Assembly: GCA_013203195.1 (NCBI GenBank)
Contig: JABMQM010000464.1
Location: forward strand, 1 to 6,035
Source: Desulfobacteraceae bacterium
Lineage (GTDB): Bacteria; Desulfobacterota; Desulfobacteria; Desulfobacterales; UBA11574
Length of the DNA: 6,035 nt
Reading direction: 5' to 3'
Shown here: one piece after another, positions 1-5,860 of the stretch
How the letters are laid out: every line of letters begins with the position of its first letter
Numbering within the stretch: the first letter of the stretch is position 1
Translations under genes and position numbers: made by a program
The notes under the pieces: generated by a model
Databases searched by the model: none
The model's input: only the letters and a program-made list of their open reading frames with translations
Told to the model about the DNA's origin: nothing

Positions 1-15
1 CGCCTCCCCGCAACA

Positions 16-51
16 GCGGGACAGGCGGGCGAAAACCCTTGCTTGTCCCGC
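16..51. repeat. Inverted repeat (8-bp GC-rich arms)
   Basis: The arm gcgggaca (16-23) is the reverse complement of tgtcccgc (44-51), enclosing a 20-base loop. There is no U-tract after it, so it is not a canonical terminator. Its right arm overlaps the left arm of the next palindrome (48-79), so the two hairpins cannot form at the same time. It resembles dispersed intergenic palindromes of the REP type, but a single copy cannot prove that. Confidence 0.55.
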
Positions 52-79
52 CATAGCCCTTTTCTAAGGGCGACGGCGG
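48..79. repeat. Interrupted palindrome, possible REP-like hairpin
   Basis: The outer arms ccgcc (48-52) and ggcgg (75-79) pair. The inner arms gccctt (56-61) and aagggc (66-71) pair around the tetraloop ttct (62-65), with symmetric 3-base internal loops between the two stems. This is a strong 11-bp hairpin, not followed by a T-run. It could be a dispersed intergenic element or a terminator-like structure for a gene upstream of the window. Confidence 0.55.
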
Positions 80-208
80 ATGCGGCCTTGCTCATAGAAA
101 AAATAACTCATTTATGAATTGGAAACTACATAGTGCTCAACTGCCATATGTCGGAGAATTTTCATTGTTAAGCCGCTTCATGGATAATTTCGTTTAAATT
201 GGCAAGAA

Positions 209-279
209 CTTACAAATAAAAGCGCGTAAAAGCGAACATTGATATGGCCTTAGGGTCAGTGGACGCAGATGATTAGACA
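209..279 (+). pseudogene. Decayed 3' tail of a second Fic-like C-terminal gene copy
   Basis: This stretch repeats 710-780 (the end of the 109-residue ORF and its downstream flank). Twenty-nine bases are identical (224-252 against 724-752) and the flanks are similar with small indels. In the matching frame it ends ARKSEH-stop, against GRKSEH-stop in the other copy. The one-base difference near 221-223 breaks the frame that would give the LTDKGR tail, and no longer coding region survives upstream. It is best read as the remnant of a duplicated or partly deleted gene. Confidence 0.6.
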
Positions 280-412
280 ACACTCAAAATTTAGATTTAC
301 TTTACAATCCTAACTGATGATATCTGCAACTCACGGAGAAACTGGCCGCATGAGATATCGCAAAACGACGGCAGAAGAACACTGTCCCAAGGTCAACATT
401 CGTTAGAACACT

Positions 413-742
413 ATGTTTGCCCTCGAATTTCCAAGGCCGACCTATTTAAAAACCGATAAGAAGCCGGGAGCGGCAAGGGAAAAAACAACCCCGCAAGTCA
501 CCCCGCAAGTCACCCCGCAAGTCACCCCGCAAGTCACACGACTCCTTGAAGTGTTGCAGGGTGAAATGACACGGGGAGAAATAATGAAAAAACTTGGCTT
601 AAAGGACAGAATGCACTTCAGCAAAGAATATCTGACGCGCGCAATTGACGGCGGGTATGTAGAAATGACCATTCCTGATAAACCGAATAGCAGATTTCAG
701 CGATACCGCCTCACGGATAAAGGGCGTAAAAGCGAACATTGA
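413..742 (+). CDS. Orphan Fic/RecG-like C-terminal winged-helix fragment (probable gene remnant)
   Basis: This 109-residue ORF resembles only the last part of a larger protein family. A short linker (1-25) leads into four perfect TPQV repeats (residues 26-41), then a compact winged-helix-like domain (about 43-105) with the sequence pattern LLEVLQGEMTRGEIMKKLGL, LKDRMHFSKEYL and EMTIPDKPNSRFQRYRLTDKGR. That pattern is what I know from the C-terminal domain of Fic-family (Fic-like C) and AlbA/RecG-like ATP-binding regulators, where it follows the catalytic part and probably binds DNA. No Fic motif (HPFxxGNGR) or ATP-binding domain is present. There is an in-frame stop just upstream (tag, 404-406), and I see no Shine-Dalgarno site before the ATG. 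It is therefore most likely a truncated relic, with a small free-standing DNA-binding protein as the alternative. No function is assigned. Confidence 0.5.
   Translation: MFALEFPRPTYLKTDKKPGAAREKTTPQVTPQVTPQVTPQVTRLLEVLQGEMTRGEIMKKLGLKDRMHFSKEYLTRAIDGGYVEMTIPDKPNSRFQRYRLTDKGRKSEH
488..535 (+). repeat. Four perfect 12-bp tandem repeats encoding TPQV
   Basis: The unit accccgcaagtc occurs four times without a mismatch (488-499, 500-511, 512-523, 524-535), each in frame as Thr-Pro-Gln-Val. It forms a flexible linker before the winged-helix domain. Because the unit is a multiple of three, copy-number changes would keep the frame. Such PQV-type linker repeats are a known feature of this family and are not a CRISPR array, since there are no spacers. 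Confidence 0.9.
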
Positions 743-780
743 TATGGCCTTAAGTGTCAGTGGAAGAAGATAATTTGACA
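710..780 (+). repeat. Direct repeat, right copy (partner of 209-279)
   Basis: This copy covers the final codons of the 109-residue ORF, its stop codon (740-742) and about 38 bases of 3' flank. The identical core is 724-752, exactly 500 bases after 224-252. Beyond the core about four of five bases still match, with one-base indels. Conservation across the stop codon shows this is a shared ancestral DNA segment and not convergent protein sequence. Confidence 0.75.
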
Positions 781-836
781 GTCGAACCAAGCCAATTTGT
801 TTTATGACAGCAGTGGGTAATTTGCAAAGCACTCCC

Positions 837-857
837 GGGAATTTGCTGCAGATTCCC
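837..857. repeat. Short inverted repeat upstream of the operon promoter
   Basis: The arms gggaat (837-842) and attccc (852-857) flank a 9-base loop. It lies 17 bases upstream of the proposed -35 box. The downstream sequence is only loosely T-rich, so it is a poor terminator; an operator for a regulator is possible. With six-base arms, chance cannot be excluded. Confidence 0.3.
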
Positions 858-874
858 TGATATTTCACTTTTAA

Positions 875-903
875 TTGACATCATAACCGAAAATATTTAA
901 GAT
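875..903 (+). promoter_or_regulatory. Sigma70-type promoter candidate for the helicase operon
   Basis: A perfect -35 hexamer TTGACA (875-880) is followed by a 17-base spacer and the -10-like hexamer taagat (898-903, four of six matches to TATAAT). Surroundings are AT-rich, and it is the best-spaced candidate I see before the operon. It would start transcription near 910, leaving a leader of about 145 bases before the helicase ATG. No start-site data are available, so this is a pattern-based call. Confidence 0.45.
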
Positions 904-951
904 CAAGAAATTACTTAGAAATCAGTACGCCTATAACCAAATTGATATGTG

Positions 952-971
952 CTGTTTTGAACAACAAACAG
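952..971. repeat. Weak inverted repeat in the operon leader
   Basis: The arms ctgttt (952-957) and aaacag (966-971) flank an 8-base loop. It would lie in the leader downstream of the proposed promoter. The stem is AT-rich and weak as RNA; as DNA it could be an operator half-site pair. The call is marginal. Confidence 0.2.
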
Positions 972-1044
972 AACTTTGTCCACGCTGCAAACCGTCTTTT
1001 TGTCGATCAGGATTTTAATTGTAAAAGTTCGTAACACACTTTTA

Positions 1045-1050
1045 AAGAAG
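1045..1050 (+). promoter_or_regulatory. Ribosome binding site of the helicase gene
   Basis: The purine-rich aagaag lies seven bases before the ATG at 1058. It is a modest Shine-Dalgarno match. An in-frame taa at 1052-1054 rules out any upstream start, so together they fix the start at 1058. Confidence 0.5.
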
Positions 1051-1057
1051 CTAAAAC

Positions 1058-4000
1058 ATGTGTAAACTGGAAGATCTCAAACCAAACGCTTCTGTAAAGG
1101 GCATTTTGCCGGACTGCCTGGTTACCGTTGTGAATGTCGAATGGTATGGTTCAGAAGCATTGGAACTGACATATAAGGACCCATCCGGGAAAGTTGCCAA
1201 CGAACTCATATACCGTCATGATGAAAACCGTATTGAGGTCGTCCAGCAAGGACGGCCATGGAGCTTTGACGGCAATGGCGATCTTTTTCGGCTTGTCTCT
1301 GAGGCACATCGCATCCGGCTCGCCCATCTGTTCGACCCCTTATTGGCTATTCATACATCCATCATTGAGCCGTTGCCTCATCAGATTACAGCCGTCTATG
1401 GGGAAATGCTCCCGCGCCAACCCCTTCGGTTCCTTCTGGCAGATGATCCGGGCGCAGGCAAAACCATTATGGCCGGATTGCTTATCAAAGAGCTTATTAT
1501 CAGAGGAGACGTCCAGCGTTGTATGATTGTGTGTCCCGGTACTTTGGCCGAGCAATGGCAGGATGAGCTTTATCATCGCCTCCAGCTTCCTTTTGAAATC
1601 TTAACGAATGAAAAACTCGAATCTGCCCATACCGGCAACTGGTTCATGGAAAACAATTTAGTGATTGCACGTTTAGATAAGCTGAGTCGGGATGAGAACG
1701 TTCAAGCGAAACTTAGGGCCCCGGACTGTGGCTGGGACCTCGTTGTCTGCGATGAAGCCCACAAGATGTCGGCCACTTATTTTAGCGGTGAGGTTAAATA
1801 CACCAAACGCTACAAACTCGGCCAGCTTCTTTCCCAGCTTACACGGCATTTTCTCATTATGACAGCCACGCCACACAACGGTAAAGAAGTGGATTTCCAG
1901 CTTTTCATGGCGCTGCTCGATGGCGATCGTTTCGAAGGGCGTTTTCGAGACGGTATGCACACTGTGGACGTTTCCGACCTCATGCGCCGCATGGTCAAAG
2001 AGGAGTTGCTCAAGTTTGACGCAACGCCGCTGTTCCCTGAGCGACGGGCAAACACGGTACCCTACAGATTGTCTGACGCTGAAGCCATGCTCTACAAAGA
2101 AGTCACTGAATATGTTCGAGAAGAGTTTAACCGAGCGGAATCATTGGATAATGATAACCGAGCAGGCAACGTGGGCTTTGCGCTTACAATTCTTCAGCGC
2201 CGTTTGGCCTCATCGCCCGAAGCGATTTATCAGTCTCTACAGCGCAGGAAGGAGCGTTTGGAATCTCGTTTGCGCGAGATTAATATCACACAGCAAGGAG
2301 CAAACGTTGCTGCAGCAATCAGCGATGACAGCACATGGCTTGATTCGGACATGGTCGAGGATTTGATTGACGGCACTGCTGAGGAGGCAGAAGTTGTCGA
2401 AGAACAGATTCTTGATCGAGCAACTGCGGCGCGGACGATTGTCGAGTTAAAGGTTGAGATCGACATTCTAAAACATTTAGAATCTCTTGCACTTACCGTT
2501 CGGCGTAGCGGCGAAGATAAAAAGTGGATTGAGCTATCTCATTTGTTGTCGGAAATTTTTACCCCCGTTGCTTTGGCTCAAGGAGTAGCTGAAAAAGTAT
2601 CTGTTTACGGCTCTTCACCTCAGCAAAAGCTTGTCATATTCACCGAGTACAGGGATACGTTGAACTATCTGGAGCAGCGCATTACGACGCTTTTCGGCAA
2701 AAAAGAAGCTGTTGTTTGTATTCATGGGAGAATGGGAAGAAAGGAACGCACCAAAACCCAGGAATCCTTTATCCACGACCCCAAGGTGCAGGTACTTGTG
2801 GCTACCGATGCAGCAGGAGAAGGTATCAATCTGCAGCGCGCCCATTTGATGGTTAACTACGATTTGCCATGGAATCCCAATCGCATCGAACAACGTTTCG
2901 GGCGCATCCACCGCATCGGCCAGAGGGAGGTATGTCATCTTTGGAACCTGGTTGCCGAGGAGACTCGCGAGGGAGAAGTGTACCGGACGCTTCTCGAAAA
3001 ACTGGAAGAGGCTCGTAAAGCTTTGGGAGGCAAGGTGTTTGATGTTTTGGGGAAGGTTCAGTTCGAAGGCCGCCCGCTTCGCGAACTCCTCCTGGAAGCC
3101 GTGAGATACGGCGAACGCCCGGAAGTCCGAACTCGCCTTAACCGAGTGGTTGCCAGTGCTTTTGATCCATCAAACATTCATGAATTGCTTGAGGAAAAAG
3201 CGCTGGCCCGCAATTCAATGGATGCCGGCCGCGTTTATCGTATCCGTGAGGAAATGGAGCGGGCTGAAGCCATGCGCCTGCAGCCGCACTATATCGAATC
3301 GTTTTTTCTGGAGGCTTTCAAGAACCTTGGTGGAAATATTCGCCAGCGGGAACCACGCCGCTACCAGGTTACCCATGTACCGGCATTGATGCGCAACCGG
3401 GACCGATTAATCGGCAGGGGAGAACCTGTCCTTCAACGTTATGAGAGGGTTGTTTTTGAAAAGGAACTTATCCATCCTCAGGGGATGCCGATGGGTGCCT
3501 TTATTAGTCCCGGACATCCACTGTTGAATGCCACTCTTGATATCATCCTTGAACGTCATCGAGATTTGCTCCGCCGTGGGGCGATCCTGGTTGACGAGCG
3601 CGATTTTGGCGATCAGCCCCGACTTATGTTTTACCTTGAGCATGCCATTCAGGATGCCGGCATCACGCGCTCAGGAAATCGCAGGATCATTTCCAGGCGC
3701 ATGCTGTACATCGAAATTGATCGTTTCGGCTCCGTTCGACATCTTCATTACGCGCCCTATCTGGACTACCGTTCCTTGCGTGAGGAGGAAGCAGATGTCG
3801 CTACGCTTTTGAGTTGCCCTGAATGTGCCTGGATCAGTCGCGAATTTGAAAAAAAGGCCCAAACCTATGCGGTTTCGAGTGTGGTGCCGGAACATCTTAA
3901 GGAAGTTCAATCCGGCAAACTCGAGCTTATCGCCAAGACCGAGGCCGCGGTAAAGGAGCGCCTGACCAAGGAAATTAGCTATTGGGACCACCGGGCCGAG

Positions 4001-4618
4001 GAGTTGAAGCTTCAGGAACAGGCCGGAAGACCCAACGCCCGGCTCAATTCCAAAGAAGCGCGCAAACGGGCCGATGCATTAGAAGAACGGCTTCGGAAAC
4101 GAATGGAAGAGCTGAAACTCGAAGCAAAGCTTTCTCCCTTGCCTCCCGTTGTCTTGGGGGGAATGCTTGTCATTCCGCTGGGACTTATCAATAAACTTTC
4201 ACCCGTGACAGAGACAGCGTCACCGTACACAGCCCCAAAGGACACCCGGATTTCCGCTGAACGGGCCAGACAGATTATTATGGACATTGAGCGCCGTCTC
4301 GGCTATGAACCAATAGATCGGGAAATTGAAAAACTCGGCTACGATATTGAAAGCCGCGTCCCAGGGACCGGAAAACTGCGTTTTATTGAGGTAAAAGGGA
4401 GGGTTGCAGGAGCACCTGTTATTACGGTAACTCGCAACGAGATCCTTTATTCGCTGAACAAGCCCGACGATTTTATCCTTGCCATTGTCGAGTTCGATGG
4501 GAATGATCACCGCGTCCATTATATCCGCCGACCGTTTCAGCGAGAGCCGGATTTCGGTGTAACCAGTGTGAATTACAATTTTAATGAATTACTCGGAAAG
4601 GCCGCTCCTCCTTCATGA
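1058..4618 (+). CDS. SNF2-family helicase/translocase with C-terminal DUF3883 (NOV_C) domain, DrmD-like
   Basis: This 1186-residue protein is predicted to be a cytoplasmic ATP-driven DNA translocase or helicase of superfamily 2. After a family-specific N-terminal region (1-100), the first RecA-like lobe has the Q-motif region PLPHQ (Q109), Walker A DDPGAGKT (129-136, Lys135), motif Ia VCPGTLAEQW (158-167), Walker B DEAH (232-235) and motif III MTATPH (268-273). A helical, charged insertion (about 345-510) precedes the second lobe, with KLVIFTEYRDTL (from 524), ATDAAGEGIN (582-591) and the arginine-finger motif QRFGRIHRIGQ (612-622). Residues about 955-1035 are strongly charged and likely coiled coil. 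The C-terminus (about 1075-1165) is DUF3883/NOV_C, with D1096, E1111 and K1113 spaced like a PD-(D/E)xK nuclease. The frame is intact and all ATPase motifs are present. The closest named relative I know is DrmD of class 1 DISARM, but no other DISARM gene is visible, so no symbol is given. It is the first gene of an operon, and its stop overlaps the next start. Confidence 0.93.
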   Translation: MCKLEDLKPNASVKGILPDCLVTVVNVEWYGSEALELTYKDPSGKVANELIYRHDENRIEVVQQGRPWSFDGNGDLFRLVSEAHRIRLAHLFDPLLAIHTSIIEPLPHQITAVYGEMLPRQPLRFLLADDPGAGKTIMAGLLIKELIIRGDVQRCMIVCPGTLAEQWQDELYHRLQLPFEILTNEKLESAHTGNWFMENNLVIARLDKLSRDENVQAKLRAPDCGWDLVVCDEAHKMSATYFSGEVKYTKRYKLGQLLSQLTRHFLIMTATPHNGKEVDFQLFMALLDGDRFEGRFRDGMHTVDVSDLMRRMVKEELLKFDATPLFPERRANTVPYRLSDAEAMLYKEVTEYVREEFNRAESLDNDNRAGNVGFALTILQRRLASSPEAIYQSLQRRKERLESRLREINITQQGANVAAAISDDSTWLDSDMVEDLIDGTAEEAEVVEEQILDRATAARTIVELKVEIDILKHLESLALTVRRSGEDKKWIELSHLLSEIFTPVALAQGVAEKVSVYGSSPQQKLVIFTEYRDTLNYLEQRITTLFGKKEAVVCIHGRMGRKERTKTQESFIHDPKVQVLVATDAAGEGINLQRAHLMVNYDLPWNPNRIEQRFGRIHRIGQREVCHLWNLVAEETREGEVYRTLLEKLEEARKALGGKVFDVLGKVQFEGRPLRELLLEAVRYGERPEVRTRLNRVVASAFDPSNIHELLEEKALARNSMDAGRVYRIREEMERAEAMRLQPHYIESFFLEAFKNLGGNIRQREPRRYQVTHVPALMRNRDRLIGRGEPVLQRYERVVFEKELIHPQGMPMGAFISPGHPLLNATLDIILERHRDLLRRGAILVDERDFGDQPRLMFYLEHAIQDAGITRSGNRRIISRRMLYIEIDRFGSVRHLHYAPYLDYRSLREEEADVATLLSCPECAWISREFEKKAQTYAVSSVVPEHLKEVQSGKLELIAKTEAAVKERLTKEISYWDHRAEELKLQEQAGRPNARLNSKEARKRADALEERLRKRMEELKLEAKLSPLPPVVLGGMLVIPLGLINKLSPVTETASPYTAPKDTRISAERARQIIMDIERRLGYEPIDREIEKLGYDIESRVPGTGKLRFIEVKGRVAGAPVITVTRNEILYSLNKPDDFILAIVEFDGNDHRVHYIRRPFQREPDFGVTSVNYNFNELLGKAAPPS

Positions 4619-5484
4619 TCTATTATCTGCCAACTATCCACAGCCACCATGATGGATTTGAGAGTATGGCCAATCTGGCATCAGAATCCAAAGAACTGTT
4701 GTTCGACAAACTGGAAATCGATTTTTCAAGATGCCGGTTTTTTGATGCGAACATGGCAGCCCCGCTTGCGGCCGTGATCGCCGGTGTTGCAGACAACCTC
4801 AATAGCATTGAAATCGTCAATATTTCCACTTCCATCGAGCGCATTCTGCGGAAAAATCGGTTTCTGGAAAACTATGGTTACACCGCACTTGAGGATACCA
4901 ACCGAACCACTATCCCCTTCCAGCGCTTACAGCTTTCAGACGGGGGTCGATTTGAAGACTATATTCAATACCATTTGAAAGGGAAAGGCATTCCCGATAT
5001 GTCCGAAGGGCTGGGGCGTATTTTCAAGCAGAGCATTTTTGAGGTGTTCCAAAACGTGGTTATTCACTCCGGTTCCAGGCTGGGTGTTTTTGTTTGCGGG
5101 CAGTTTTATCCTAATCTCCAAAGGCTCGATCTAACCCTTGCAGATGGGGGTGTTGGTATGCGGACAAATGTTCGTAACTATCTGAAACAAAATGTTTCTT
5201 CGGTGGAGGCCATCCGATGGGCTTTGATGCAGGGACATACCACCAAGACCGGATCACAACCGGGAGGGGTTGGGTTGACTTTTCTCAAGGAATTCATCAC
5301 AAGTAACGAGGGTAAAATTCAGATTGTTTCACGGCAGGGTTTCTATGAGTTTCAAAGCGGAAAGGAAGAGGTTTTTAAAATGGAGTCCGATTATCCGGGT
5401 ACAGTAGTCAACCTGGAAATCAACACGGCCGATACAAAAACCTACCGTTTAATGCCGGAGATTTCACCAGAGGACATATTTTGA
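4615..5484 (+). CDS. STAS-like / GHKL ATPase fusion protein (anti-sigma-kinase-like)
   Basis: This 289-residue protein has two parts. Residues 1-90 look like a STAS fold: strand LEIDFSRCRFFDAN (33-46), then helix AAPLAAVIAGVADNL, a strand IEIVNI, and a helix ending in FLENYG. Residues about 115-275 form a GHKL (HATPase_c) domain with N-box E143-xxx-N147 in FEVFQNVVIHSG, G1 box DGGVG (D177-G181) and G2 box GGVGL (217-221). All residues needed to bind Mg-ATP are present. There is no transmembrane segment, sensor or histidine-containing dimerisation domain, so it is closer to SpoIIAB/RsbW-type serine kinases or an ATP-gated switch than to a two-component sensor kinase. Its ATG lies in the helicase stop (ATGA, 4615-4618), and the Shine-Dalgarno site is weak, which points to translational coupling. 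A plausible partner is the STAS-like protein encoded next. Whether it phosphorylates anything cannot be seen. Confidence 0.85.
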   Translation: MIYYLPTIHSHHDGFESMANLASESKELLFDKLEIDFSRCRFFDANMAAPLAAVIAGVADNLNSIEIVNISTSIERILRKNRFLENYGYTALEDTNRTTIPFQRLQLSDGGRFEDYIQYHLKGKGIPDMSEGLGRIFKQSIFEVFQNVVIHSGSRLGVFVCGQFYPNLQRLDLTLADGGVGMRTNVRNYLKQNVSSVEAIRWALMQGHTTKTGSQPGGVGLTFLKEFITSNEGKIQIVSRQGFYEFQSGKEEVFKMESDYPGTVVNLEINTADTKTYRLMPEISPEDIF

Positions 5485-5492
5485 GTCAATAC

Positions 5493-5498
5493 AAGAGG
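5493..5498 (+). promoter_or_regulatory. Ribosome binding site of the STAS-like gene
   Basis: The sequence aagagg sits five bases before the ATG at 5504, inside the 19-base gap after the previous stop. It gives this gene its own initiation signal and supports the chosen start. Confidence 0.6.
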
Positions 5499-5503
5499 TT
5501 TTT

Positions 5504-5860
5504 ATGAAAAAAGAGGTGATTGTCAGAGTTTTTGATATTGTCGGAGGTCCTCTCTGCGTTTCTGCAGAGGATGGTCAGATTATTTACGAAAAAATCGCGC
5601 CTCTTATCCGGCAGGGGCACAAGATCGTAGTGTCTTTCGACCGGGTAGAAACCATAATTTCTGCTTTTCTCAATGCTGCCATCGGACAACTGTACGGCGA
5701 ATTCACAGAAGAGCAAATCCGGGCAAGCATATCGGTCCGCGACATGACCAACATTGACCTGTCGCTGCTCAAACGCGTGGTGGATAACGCCAAAGTATAC
5801 TTCAAAAACAAGCCGTCTTTCGATCAGGCCTGGAAGGAGGAGCTGGGGGATGAAGAATAA
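5504..5860 (+). CDS. STAS-like domain protein (DUF4325-type), possible antagonist of the GHKL protein
   Basis: This is a 118-residue soluble protein. It follows the pattern of the STAS-like DUF4325 family: N-terminal strand and helix (1-40), the core strand IVVSFDRVETI (41-51), then a conserved helix SAFLNAAIGQLYGEF (53-67) and an acidic C-terminal tail. Ser53 sits at the start of the helix after the core strand, where SpoIIAA/RsbV-type STAS proteins carry their phosphorylated serine; this equivalence is my inference from position. The gene has its own ribosome binding site, lies 19 bases after the GHKL gene and overlaps the next gene by 11 bases, so all are very likely cotranscribed. A STAS protein beside a GHKL ATPase suggests a partner-switch pair. 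It could also simply be a structural subunit of a complex with the GHKL or PIN protein. Confidence 0.75.
   Translation: MKKEVIVRVFDIVGGPLCVSAEDGQIIYEKIAPLIRQGHKIVVSFDRVETIISAFLNAAIGQLYGEFTEEQIRASISVRDMTNIDLSLLKRVVDNAKVYFKNKPSFDQAWKEELGDEE
5834..5840 (+). promoter_or_regulatory. Strong ribosome binding site of the PIN-like gene
   Basis: The sequence aaggagg is a near-perfect Shine-Dalgarno site, nine bases before the ATG at 5850. It is embedded in the end of the STAS-like gene and decides the start of the overlapping PIN-like gene. It is the best ribosome binding site in the operon. Confidence 0.75.

Larger units (their letters stand above)
1..412. other. Gene-poor region with palindromes and a decayed repeat
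   Basis: I see no supportable gene here. The first 80 bases are GC-rich and palindromic; from about 85 to 412 the sequence is AT-rich and interrupted by stops in all frames. The only coding trace is the 3' tail of a Fic-like C-terminal gene at 209-279, which is preceded by an in-frame stop (taa, 195-197) and so cannot extend upstream as an open frame. The upstream neighbour of the window is unknown. Confidence 0.6.
743..1057. other. Upstream intergenic region of the main operon
   Basis: This AT-rich stretch of 315 bases has no supportable gene. It contains the flank of the direct repeat (to 780), an inverted repeat at 837-857, a promoter candidate at 875-903, a weak inverted repeat at 952-971, and the ribosome binding site of the helicase gene. 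If the promoter is real, the transcript has a leader of roughly 145 bases, room for leader-level control. I did not recognise any known riboswitch. Confidence 0.6.

Noticed and set aside
488..535. CRISPR-like array
   Set aside because: The 12-base units are directly adjacent without spacers and are in a coding frame.
442..672. Reverse-strand ORF with a repeated TCGV segment
   Set aside because: The repeats are just the complement of the TPQV-coding repeats in the forward frame; no independent support.
775..807. A second TTGACA as a promoter
   Set aside because: The hexamer at 775-780 has no acceptable -10 at 16-18 bases; the nearest AT-rich hexamer is too far away and poor. The hexamer also lies in the direct-repeat flank.
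599..868. 89-residue reverse-strand ORF
   Set aside because: It overlaps the winged-helix fragment on the opposite strand and shows no recognisable domain.
1920..2366. 148-residue + strand ORF inside the helicase gene
   Set aside because: It lies in another frame of a gene with intact SNF2 motifs, has no recognisable domain, and its composition is that of a shadow frame.
3815..3826. CPEC (C920-C923) in the helicase as a zinc-binding site
   Set aside because: There is only one Cys pair and no second pair of Cys/His nearby, so a zinc site is not supported.
2615..4519. Several reverse-strand ORFs of 78-107 residues (for example 2615-2938, 3671-3991, 4220-4519)
   Set aside because: All lie opposite the helicase frame and are explained by its codon use; none shows a family motif or a ribosome binding site worth noting.
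4615..5484. Two-component sensor histidine kinase
   Set aside because: There is no sensor, no transmembrane segment and no H-box dimerisation helix; a STAS-like half precedes the GHKL domain instead.
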